Of a stretch of 64,000 nucleotides of DNA, positions 1-11,000 are shown piece by piece. Source of the DNA: Dendrophyllia cribrosa. Taxonomy: Eukaryota; Cnidaria; Anthozoa; Scleractinia; Dendrophylliidae. Below the pieces are notes generated by a model that was not told the DNA's origin, did not search any database, and saw only the letters and a program-made list of their open reading frames with translations. The translations under genes and the position numbers were made by a program. How positions within the stretch are numbered: position 1 is the first letter of the stretch; every line of letters begins with the position of its first letter. The stretch is taken from the NCBI GenBank assembly GCA_024195265.1, contig JAJLRJ010000008.1, positions 7,530,988-7,594,987 on the forward strand, given 5' to 3'.

Positions 1-2577
1 TCAAACTGAGACATCTCTTGTCCCAACTCCTACTGAATCATCTAAAGCTGAAATCAGTGAGAATGGAATGATGTCTATGGAGTTAACACCAAAAACTCCA
101 CAGAGTGACATATCATATTCAATCTCTGAGACTGAAGTGAAAAGATCCTCATCAAACGGCACTAGTCTTGTCTCGGGAACATCTCTTAAGAGAACTCTAA
201 GTGAGGCGTCCAAAACTCAAATGACTGTCATGTTGTCAGAAGAGACTGTGCCTGACACTGGAATGACTTCACTGGTTTTGCTGCCAGGTGAAACTGAAAG
301 TGTTAGTTCACAACTGCTGGCTAAAAAGTCAAGAGAAGTGACTTTGTCAGGGTGTGACATTTTGGCAGCTGACATTAAAATGATGAATAACGAGACTGAT
401 GTGCGATGTGCCGAAATCCCTGCAACAGCAGTGATGGAACCTCGTCGAAGTAGAAGAATCAGAAGAAGCTCTTGTAACAAAGGATCAAGAATAAGAAGAT
501 CCTCGTTAAACAGCAGTGTTCTTGGTTCAGGTGCATCACATCATGTGATGCCTACAGAGGATTCCTTGGAGGCTTCCTTGGATTTGCATGTTTCAGCCTT
601 CAGAAAACGGAAAGGTAACTGGTTAAATGTTGTTTTATAATGATATAACCATAATTCTGATATATTTGTTATTGACAGTTAATACTTAGCTTTGTTATAA
701 AAGGTTAAGGGGGCAGAACCTTAACTACAAGGTGGTTGCTGTGGAAGAGTTACAAACATCACATAATCGACTTTTTAACTTCCTTGACTATGATGTTTGG
801 TGACATTCATTCTGTTAATAGTCCCATCATGTTACGAGTCACAACCATATTTGGTAAGTCAGGTGACCAGAACATCTTACATTTTTTCCTGAAAAAAAAA
901 AACCAATGTCAATGGCTTAAGAACATCCCAATAAAAAATCTGTTATTGAAAAAGCCGACGTCATAAAGGTGTATTTTTATACATTTCCTTAAATAACTTT
1001 CCTTTTTTTACTCTAAAAAGTAATTCCACGATGAAATCTTAATATTTATGTCATGACACAAGGGCCTAAGCATGTTGCATGCATCAAAGTTGAATTTTGT
1101 ATAATTATCAGTCCTTAGAGGCGGGCCAATAATTAAAGTACTGAATTTGTTTTTAATGGGTTTTTTGTTTTAAATGGGCTTTTTTGTTTTGTTGTTATAA
1201 ATTGCATCAGCTTCCAGTACGATGGAAACAGAACCTTGTAGCAAGGCTAGTAACAGTCACCGCGATGAATCTGCAGCTACACTGCCTTGTGTTTCGGGTG
1301 ACAAGAAGGATGAACCGGTCGTCGAACCGATCGTCGAACCGATCGTCGAACCAGTCGTCGAACCGGTCGTCGAACCGGTCATTGAACCACTGCCGATGAC
1401 TGATACATTCAAACAAGAATTCCCAGATGCTATCGCTTCAACAGGAGAGCAGGATGTGTCCAATAGTACTATGGGATATGTACAATATTATGTGAATGCA
1501 GCTTTGCAAGCCTTGTTTGGTGCAAATGTTCAAGCTCAGGTGGCCGCTGTCGCAGCTTTGCCCCCCAACTGGAGCCAACCAAAAGAGGTTGGTGCACAAT
1601 TTAACATGACATTAATTAACACTATTACTCTATTCATTTGGTATTGAAAACATTGTAATAAAATAGGTCCCCAATGCATACACGTGTTTACTGTTTATTC
1701 TATTTAATTCTCAACTCACTGTGATGCATTCTTATGGGTGGGCAGAGTGAAGATGTTGAGACTGAAAAAATAGTTTGGCCCTTTGGGCCATATTTTTCTG
1801 CACGACAAGGGGGCACACTGGAATGCTCTTACCTATTAATATTATTACTAAAGGTAAGCACTGTATGATGGTCTACCTAGATTGTAAAAAGTCTTCATCA
1901 TGTTTTGCATTTCAGGAGCACCCTATTCAGAATGTCAACACCCGGGCACGCCGAAGAAGGATGCGAAGAGTTTGGAATGGGGAGGCTTTTGTTCCGGAGG
2001 TAGGGACGTGATGCACCTGTTATTTCTATTGTGATCAATTTTAACCACCACCTGGTTAGCTCAGTTGATAGAGCACCAGTCTGCTGAGCGGGAGGTCGTG
2101 GGTTTTGACTGTGATAAACACCTTGTCTCAGTTCAGATGATCCCGTCATTTGTCAATTGAAGAAGACATTAAAGAACCCATGACATTGTTCGATAATAGT
2201 AGGGCACGGAGTTCCTGATGTCATGGCTATCTGACTTTGCTGTCATTGGTCTGGGTGGGTGGGGTGAGATCATACATGGACTGAAGCTGCTGCAATTTGC
2301 ACCTTATATGTTGACATCCAATCTCACCTCTCTGGTCCTCTGTAATTCAGCTTCGTGCCACAATGGAGGAAGTGGCACCAGATTTGTATAACTACCAGTT
2401 CACTCCTTAGGCTTTCATCCACCTACTCGAAAACCTGTAAGAACCACCAAGGATTTCATATGAATGACTCAATGTTTAGCTTTTCATAAAAGGTCTTACT
2501 TGGTGATTTTTTTTTCACAGGAGTCCAAACGCGAGGAAACTGGACCCTACACTCGAAGACGCCGCCGCCGGAACTAA
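1..2577 (+). CDS. 3' part of an unrecognised Ser/Arg-rich, probably nuclear protein (4 exons)
   Basis: I do not recognise the family. Four exons join in phase: 1-614 (open to the left edge, so the 5' part is missing), 1211-1587, 1916-1999 and 2521-2577, which ends in TAA. All junctions are GT-AG, and the split Ala codon at 614/1211 reads through. The visible 376 residues are low-complexity and Ser/Thr-rich. They contain a basic block (RRSRRIRRSS) near the end of exon 1, a (V/I)-V/I-E-P repeat in exon 2, an Ala-rich hydrophobic stretch (QAQVAAVAALPP), and a very basic C-terminus (RARRRRMRRVWNGEAF, then YTRRRRRRN). The basic clusters suggest nuclear localisation or nucleic-acid binding; that is inference. 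The gene is convergent with CHFR. Exon boundaries are well supported, the product is unknown. Confidence 0.72.
1312..1391 (+). repeat. In-frame 12-bp coding minisatellite (VEPV/VEPI)
   Basis: Inside exon 2 of the first gene a 12-base unit of the type GAACCGGTCGTC repeats about six times with a few GTC/ATC changes. Because the unit is a multiple of three it encodes a tetrapeptide repeat of Glu-Pro-Val/Ile-Val without breaking the frame. Confidence 0.85.
2046..2345 (+). repeat. tRNA-derived SINE-like copy in an intron
   Basis: The start resembles a tRNA: TAGCTCAGTTGATAGAGCA matches an A box and GGTCGTGGGTTTTGACT a decayed B box about 30 bases later. The 3' acceptor stem is absent and an unrelated body of roughly 230 bp follows, as in tRNA-derived SINEs. 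It lies in the last intron of the first gene. Not a functional tRNA. Confidence 0.6.
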
Positions 2578-2797
2578 AGCAAAGGGGCCTCAATTCTAAA
2601 GAGCGCATTCTGCTCGCATTTCTTCCTTTACATTGTTAAGAGTATCAGTTTAAACTGAAAACATGATTGTAATTTGGCAATACTGCTCTACTTGCTGGGT
2701 GGGTAAAAAAAAATCAAAACAAGAAAAATCTCCACCATCATTTGTCTAACGATGCAGTTACTTTGGATGTAGATCGCAATGCTTTGACTGCTTACTG

Positions 2798-3475
2798 CTA
2801 GTCTTCATCAGGCGACAAAGTCATCTGATTATGCATCACATTGGTATCACAATGATTGGCTATGATTGGTGTAACTTGATCCTCATCATTCCAGTGAGAA
2901 GCTGCTCTCTCTGCAGTCTGTGTAGTACTGTTCTGATGTTGTGTTTTTTTTATTGTTGGCATCCATTCTGGAATTCCGATTCCATTATCCCGGTTGATGT
3001 TGTTAGGGTGAAGTCTTATGTGGATAGGATAGCCTCCTCTACCCGATGGATGTACCAGTGTGGGTCTCTCAATAAACTTTTCCTCAATCCTTGCGGATAA
3101 TGGCTGGTCATCTGGGTGTGCTCTGAAATGGCCGATGTTTGGTCTTGTTTGGTTGGGTCTACAGGATCCTTTAGTCGCACCAAGTGTGACCAAAGTGTAG
3201 TATCGGACTTGAAGACAGTGTGAGTGCCTTGTTGTTGTAGGCTGCAGCAGCGAAGAGGCTCGGAAACTCCCTGGACATAGGTAAAACAGCGTTGGACTCG
3301 GTTACAGGATCTCTTCTTGGAGTTGGTCTTCTGGTCTTGTTGATCTTCTGTACAAAGGAGGAAGGATAACCATTAGAAACATGAACAGATGCTAGATGTT
3401 TCGTTTCCTTAGAGATAACTGAAGGTCTGGTCAGAGAAGTTTTGCCCAGTTGTAGAGACATATAACAAGACCATG
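2798..3475 (-). mobile_element. Penelope-like element fragment, GIY-YIG end (minus copy)
   Basis: Minus-strand reading gives, across frame breaks, NGYPSSFVQKINKTRRPTPRR, then a broken GIY-YIG region with SAISEHTQMTSHYP, RDPHWYIHRVEEAIHIRLH and NNINRDNGIGIPEWMPTIKK, ending near SPDED. That order (basic HTH-like linker, GIY-YIG endonuclease, conserved HIRLHPNNINRD block) is characteristic of Penelope-like retroelement C-termini. Several frameshifts show it is dead. It faces away from the plus copy to its right; the region between them has inverted similarity. Confidence 0.85.
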
Positions 3476-3599
3476 TTTTACTGATTAGGGGTGGTGAGAA
3501 TTGTATGCTAGTACTGATCAGTGTGTATAATTATAGGCTTCCTGTAGACAACCAGACGGCCGCCTTTCCACCAGTGTCCATAGGAAGCCTGTGCATACT

Positions 3600-4305
3600 A
3601 ATCAGTACTTAGCGCATGATTCTCACCACCCTCAATCAGTAAAACGTGGCATGTTAAGTGGATCCAACCTGGCGAAACATCTTGTGACTACCTTCAGTTA
3701 TCTCTACGAGAAGAAACATTTGTTATCTGTTCTTGCTTCGAACGGTTATCCATTCTCCATTGTGCAGAAGATCAACAAGACCAGAAGACTTACTCTAAGA
3801 AGAAATACCATGACCAAGTTTCAATCTACTGCAGTTTCACCCCAAGTCTGGGAGTATTAGAGCCTCTTTGCCACTGCCTACAACAACAAGGTGTTTGCAC
3901 TGTCTACAAGCCCGACACCACACTGAGGTCACACTTGGTGCAATCAAAAGACCCTGCAGAATACACCGAACTAGACCGGAGTTCAGCTGTTTCAGAGCAC
4001 GCCCATGAGAGATCGCCAAATTATCCACTGTGGAATGAGGTATTTATTGATTGAGATCAACTGGTACAGGTGTTGGGTGTTGGCTATCCTCACAAGACTT
4101 GACCCTAACAACATCCTGGAAATTCCTGAAATAAGGGTGCCAACGGTCAAGAAACGCCATGACAACAGAACGGTACTACAATAGACTGCTGAGATGAACA
4201 GTTTCTCACTGGAATAATGAGGATCAAGTAACATCAATCACAGCTGATCATTGTGATATCATTGGTGATGCATAATCAGATGACCTCATCACCTGACGAA
4301 AACTA
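3600..4305 (+). mobile_element. Penelope-like element fragment (plus copy, inverted partner)
   Basis: Plus-strand pieces mirror the minus copy: LAKHLVTTFSYLYEKKHLLS, NGYPFSIVQKINKTRRLTLRR, then a decayed GIY-YIG stretch (SHLVQSKDPAEYTELDRSS) and DPNNILEIPEIRVPTVKK. It is more degraded than its partner. The sequence next to the junction near 3480-3620 is also inverted (a TAGGCTTCCT-like motif on one side, AGGAAGCCT on the other), so the two copies sit head to head. Confidence 0.8.
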
Positions 4306-5014
4306 GCAGTAAGCAGTAAGCAGTTGAAATGCCCATTCATAAGTAGAGCAGTGTTGAAAACTTTAATTCCGAATCAACTGATTGTAATTTACTGGAAAGA
4401 AAATAAACCTTACTTCTGCCTTATGTTTTTGGTTTCTGTATCAGTGGGCTTTTTATAGGGCAGGGTTGTTAGCCCTGTGACCAACCCTGCTTGACCATTG
4501 TTGCACCATGCACTGTAGATTTTGTTTTTTAACATGGCTCTGTTTTTATTTTGTTGCCTGAAGGCTAAATACCTTGGGATATAGCCCCAGAAAAATGGGC
4601 AGTACAAAAACACTCATTATGGTGAAATACTTAGGAAATTCTAGCATTCTGGTAATAAAATCAACATGGATCAATATTTGGATTCTTGTTTCTGATATTT
4701 TGTCCAAAACTGCTATATATGACCCTTTAACATTAAGCCCTTTAAAGGTTAAAAGTCTATGCAGCCAATCATAGAGACAAAAGAAGCCATTGAAAGCTTG
4801 AATTGGCTAACAAACTTTATTGTCAATTTTAAAGGGGAACTAGAGAAAATATTTTTACAACGAATTTTTGCTTTCACTGTGAAGAGGAGAGAGAGACTGA
4901 TGACCATCACAGCAGTGTCAGCTATGTTGTAACATTTTACAGCAAGATTTCCCTTTCAGTCTGAAGAGGAGAGAGACTGTAAACAGATGTCCTTCACAGC
5001 AACATCAGCAACAG
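4306..5014. other. Intergenic 3' flank between PLE remnant and CHFR stop
   Basis: No exon-like reading frame is visible. The right half is presumed CHFR 3' UTR on the minus strand. It contains two imperfect copies of a short GAAGAGGAGAGAGACTG-like stretch near 4875 and 4960. Confidence 0.5.
4816..4821 (-). terminator. Candidate CHFR polyadenylation signal AATAAA
   Basis: TTTATT on the plus strand reads AATAAA on the minus strand about 195 bases beyond the CHFR stop codon, a normal 3' UTR distance. No cleavage data are available. Confidence 0.45.
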
Positions 5015-8000
5015 CTATGTTGTAAATCGCGTCTGTTCACAAATGTGATTGAAGCGACTGCAATAAAGAGAAACAAACAAGCATGTTTCACATGACTAAA
5101 ACTGTCTAGCACTCAGACAGGACTAGGGTATCAAAATGAACATTTAGTAATCAAACATAATCAAATTATTGTGCTCGATTGAAATTTTGTTTGATTTGAC
5201 AGCCCAGGACAGACAGATGGACGGACAGTTAGTAATAATTATTTTTATTGGCCAGGGCCGGCTTGTTCAAATCAAGGGTTAGGATCAACTGTGATTCCGT
5301 TTATTAGATAATTAATGGAAATTTTTCCAAAGTGTTTTTGCCCTTTAAGTTTGGTTTTGATTTGTTTTTTGACAAAAAGTTCTGAGAAAATCCATAAGAA
5401 ATAAGCCAAGGGCTTAGAAATTTAGTACATGTACTCATACTAAACTCAAGCTTATACTCTGACCTGATGGTTTGCAACAAAAACTAATTGTTATAACTGA
5501 TGTCTAGTCCACCCTATTCATAGTAATTGTAAATTATCTGCTGTATGGCTTTAAAACATGCCAACTATAGACGCACCAAATGTATTGAAAACTGAACAAG
5601 GGCAAAGCTTTGATTAAGACAAAACACTTTGTTGTAGGTTTTCTTGTTTGCAAGTTGCCCCATTTTAATTGATGTGTAATATATTTTTGTAGTCTACTTT
5701 ACCTAGCATGAAGAGGCTTTGTCCTTTGTGTTCTACAGTTTTTTCCCCAATAGCAATCAGCACGGGAATGCACTGCATCTACAAAATTAATTAACAGTCA
5801 AACACTCCTGTGAGCAAACTCGTCAATACTAAACATTTGGACCCTCCCCTCCCCAGATATTTTGCTCCACTGAGCCCCACCCCCTGCATCCAACTCCCCA
5901 CCCTCCCCTCCCTTTAACACCATCCCCGAGGATCCTTTGAGCCAACTTGTGCATATGAAATGTTTGGACCCTGCCCCCTAGACATTTTGCTTTACTAACC
6001 CCCTACCACCTGCATTCAATTCCCCACCCTGTCCTCCCTCCAACCCTGTCCCCATGGGTAACGCAGGTGACCACTACGTATCATGGGCTCAATGTCCTCC
6101 AACCCTTCCCTCTCCTAGGCATTTTGCTTCACTGACCCCACCCCTTGCGTCTAAATCCCCACCCTCCCCTCCCTCCAACAGCATCTCTATGGGTAGGACA
6201 GGTGACCATTACATATTATGGGTTCAATGTTAACAGCCGATCAAGCAAGCAAGCGAGCGATCAAGTGCAATTTGGTCCCACTGCTATTAATAGACCAGTT
6301 TCGAATTCGCTATGGTCGCTGAATGAAAGCATTGAAGGCACATTTTCACAGGGTTAGCCTCAATCTGAAGTGATATATTCACAAATTCAGACGAGAAGAT
6401 GACCTGTTTAGAGCTTTGTCTTTGGTTTAATTTTCAAATTTCACGCACCTTCTGCCGGTATTTGTGAATGTTTTACATCAGGTCGAGTCTAACCCTGTAT
6501 CAATGTGTCATTGGTGTTTGAATTCAGCGGTAATTTTAAATACGGAAATGGCTTATTGCTCATAACACTTCCCGTATTCACAAGTTAAAATCATGGAACA
6601 GGAAAAGGTGGAAATCTTTGGTTTTGGACTTAAGTTCCATAAGGAAGTTGAATCAAGAAGTTGTGTTTATACCAGTTAAAAATACATTTAAATGTTTTTG
6701 TCAACACTAGTTCTGCATCATTTCCTTAGGGGCAACAATGTACACACCCCCAAGGAACTCCTGACTCACCAGGTAACTGATCCCTTGGGATGTCACGACG
6801 GAACTGATAGGCAAGTTCCTGGAAATTCTGCAGTGCGCATCTATAGCAAAGCACTGTTGAGGACGTAAGGGTGTGAGATCCTGCATCTGAAAAATGGTGG
6901 CCGCATTTGCTGTTAAGGATTTCATTTCATTTACAGACTCAAAAGTTAAAGTAACAGCATGATAAACAGCACCACAGAAAGTACATAATATTGAATAGCT
7001 TTTATTTTAATGGTCACACTGAAAGCTACTGATTCAAGCATTACATCCACAAACTTAACAGTTAATAATAGAACCACAGTAAAGTACTGCTCAGTAGCTT
7101 TCATTAAATTTTGATGGTCACCGGCAGCAAGTGAATATTTTATCAACACACTCAAAAGTTAAGTATACACATCACTCCACTCTTGACTTTAGGAAGAAAT
7201 GTTTGTTTAGTCAAGTTAGAAAGCATACTTAACAGTTTAACCCCTTAACTCCCAAGAGTGACAAATTTCATTTTGTAGAATAGTGAAAAGCTAATGGTAC
7301 CATGCAAAAGTACTGCTGAAGAGGTTTCATTTGAATGGTCACAGATTTCCACCACAGACTGAAAAGTTAGAATTACACTATATGTCTTCATAATTGACTC
7401 TGGGAGTGAAAGGGTATTAAGGAGATGATTGGGTAACAATCTTTGGTCCAAGAGTTTCTTTTGACTAGATTTTTATATATAAATCCAAACATGCGGAAGT
7501 GGTTTAAAAAAAAACTTGGCTGCACCTCATTTTTTTTCAACCCACTTAAACACTCACCAACTGTAGAGTATTCCTTAGAGTCCAGCTTTTGTAGACATTT
7601 TTGCAGAAGGTCTTCTTTGTTAAGACTTTGTTCTCTTAGATAATCCTGTCATTTTAAGGTACAAGTCAGACAATTTTAACAGAAGCCCCACAACAAAATA
7701 AATAAATTAAATTTAAATTACATGGTATGATCACAGGCAAAAGGTTTTCACGGGAATATGATAAAAAAAAAAACACAACAAAATATATAATTTAAATTAA
7801 AATAACGTGGTATGTGTTCATGGCCAAAACCAATGGCTGAGGCTGTACTATATAGTGCCTAGATTTCGCATGATAACAAATTACACATGAATAGAGTATT
7901 TACTGATTTAACCACTGAGAAAACGCGAACTAACTAGCAAACCAGACAAGGTTGCAACATGCTTACAAAAGTAAAAGTACTATTGATAAAACAACCTTTG

Positions 8001-11000
8001 TACGTCTGGGTTGCGAGTCTAAAGTACAGTACACAAATACAATAGCATAGAAATAGATGCCCCATGGGGCCAAGAACGTCACGCTCCATTAACTGCGTTT
8101 TTTGTTTTAAAACTTTCCTTATTTTTTATCATATTGCTGTGAGAACCTGTTACCTGTGATCATACCACGTTATTTTAATTTAAATTATATGTTACCTTTT
8201 CCTGTTTTTTTTTTTTTTTGGGAGGCTCCCAGAAGTCATTTTGGAAGAGTTTCTTCTCAACGGTTGAAAACCTGCCAGTGTAGTGTACTTGGCAGAAACC
8301 AGGGGTGCAGAAACCCACCCAAAACAGCTTCCAGGAGTCTCCCACAGGTGATAAAACCATAGAAAAAGGCAACAGGTGAGGTTCTAACAGTTTTATTATT
8401 ATCTAAAGATTATTTACAGCTTTTCAAAGGCAAAGTGGAAATGAATTTAGATTGAATAACTCTGATCTACAGTATGCTTTGGCTAGCTGTAGTATGATGT
8501 GTTGGTGAAAAATTGAAAGCTGACATCAGCCTTACCTTAAGAATTTTGGATTCGTATGGGTTGTTGTTGACTAACGATAGAAGATTGGTTTCACCAACTT
8601 TGAAGTCTGAAAAACAAAATCACATTAAAAGTCATTGCAAAGGAAAAAACTATGCATAAAGTGGATATCAAGGGAACAACAAGTTATAATCAAACAGGCA
8701 CTCTTTGTGCACATACCTAAAGGAGAAACAGAACATGAAATGGGGGGAACTAGTGGATTACTGTAAACGCTCTATTATGCTCTCCCTTTCTATTTTGCCC
8801 CCGTCTTGAGCTTCAAGTTTTTAATAACCCCCCCTCCCCTCTTTCTCCATTAAGCCTCCCACCCACTCCCCCCCCCCCCCCCCCCCCCCCCCAATCCCCC
8901 TTCCCCCACCAACCACGGAAGACACAACCACTTAGGTTGGGTTGGAATCACATTATATTCTTGATCTCAACATTTCCAACTTCCAATTTCATATGGGACA
9001 GTTTCAATACCTTAATTCTTATCAAGTTCTGTTTTCAGTATATCAATGATAGTTTTTTGGAGATTCCCCAGTGGGGCTTAATAGAGCATTTAAAGTATTT
9101 ACTAAATATAATTATATTATTAATCCAGTCGTTGTTAAAAAATGGTGACTTTGTGCACAAGTCACGGGCGGGGCACATGACCGGAGCTTAACTTGGTTTC
9201 CCACAAGTCCATCAAACTGATGCATGCTATCTATGAATTGACTGTGTTCTGGACAGCCAGTTGGAAAAAATGATGGCAAACTGTTTATAAATAATTAATT
9301 GTATGGCCAAGCTGACCAGCTCTGACAAAATGGTAAGTGCCCCAAGTTTAATTAAACCGCCATCCTTCAGACCTGAAGTTCAGCATCCTTTCTGCTTCAT
9401 CATCATGCCTTCACATAAATTAATACTTCTACCAAGATGTCAAATATTAATTTAAAAGTTTTAACAAACTTTTAAGAATACCTGTAAATTTATTGAGGCA
9501 TCCTAGACAACCAGCCTTGTGACAACCCCACAACAGATGACAGAAATGTTTTGAACATATTGTACCTAATAAATATATAATAGAAGTGATAATAAGTAAT
9601 TTTAATAATAAAAAATCAAAGGCTTCTACGAGCCAACTGATGAATACAAAATGACCTTCGACCCTCCCCTCTCCTACGCTGTTTGCTTCACTGACCCACC
9701 CAATCCCCACCCCTTGCATCCAACTTCATCCCCATGGGCCTAGGTAAGGCAGCTCAGCATTACCTAACGCATTTGGAAGGGGCAAAATATATGTGCAAGC
9801 ATGATGTACTGGTCAGCAGAATTACTACAAAAAGTTTACAGCTGAGTGATGGAAGGAGTGAAAATTTGCATATTTTCCCCGTCTGCTATACATGTGACTG
9901 TGATCAGCATCAAATTTCTCCTTGTAATATTAATGCTTTATCAATCAAAAAGGTCATGAGAATTAAGGACATGATCACACAAGATGAATTTTCTTGATAT
10001 CTAAACAATTTCTCCCCACTACTTCTATTGGAAATGTATAGGGACAAGAAATGAGAATTAAAATTTTAATGTTAGGGCTTAAAGGGTTAATGCTTCACGT
10101 ATTTACAAGTTAAAAAGTATGACTGTGTGGTGTGGTCGATAGAGCAGTTTTCAATTGAGTGTCGTAAAACCGAAACCAAAGTAATTACTCTGACCAATCA
10201 CAGCAGTTGTAAACAATCCAATGAACCAATCAGAGCTCGAAGCAATTACATGTCGGCGGCGCCAAGCGCGGGAAAACGTGTGCGAGCAAGTCACGATTGG
10301 TTTTGGTTTTACTTCTGATTGGTCGAGAAAGTGGTGCAAGATTTTTTAGCCAATCACAAAGCGTAGCAATGAAAAACCAAAGCAATTGTGTAATAATACT
10401 TTCGACACTCAATTAAAAACTGCTCTAATAGCATTTCTGTTGTGGTTCAAATTTTTCCTTGGCTTGAAAATTTTCAAATCAGTTTGATTATTTTTTTGTT
10501 TTTCTTTGTCTGAGATTATAATGATAATGCATTTAAGACAAAGGAAAATAAAAATTGAACTGGTTTGAAAATATTTGAACCAAAGAAAAATTTGCACCAC
10601 AATATTATCAATCAAAAGAATTTTCATGTATGATTTTCATATATTCATATATATTCACTATCATCGGGTATATTACGAACTCGCAATTGACCATCTATCC
10701 ATGTGGCTTGATAGCTCAGTGGATAGAGAATTGCACCGGTATTGCAAGGTCGTGGGTTCTAATTCCGTTCCAAGACTGGATTTTTTTTTCAGGTTGCTTT
10801 TTTAACTGCTTAAGTTGATAGCACACCACGAGGATCACAAATTTGCCTCATGTTTACCCACAGTTCACATATGATTTTCATATATCCATAAAATAAAATA
10901 AAAGCTGTTGAACAAAAACCTCTGTCAAAAACATTTGCCTTCCAGGAGATAATGGGATACCAAAGAAGTTGAAGAAACTGGAGGGGACTGGGAAGAAGGT

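Noticed and set aside
10700..10790. Functional tRNA gene
   Set aside because: The B box is degenerate and no acceptor stem closes; it matches a SINE head.
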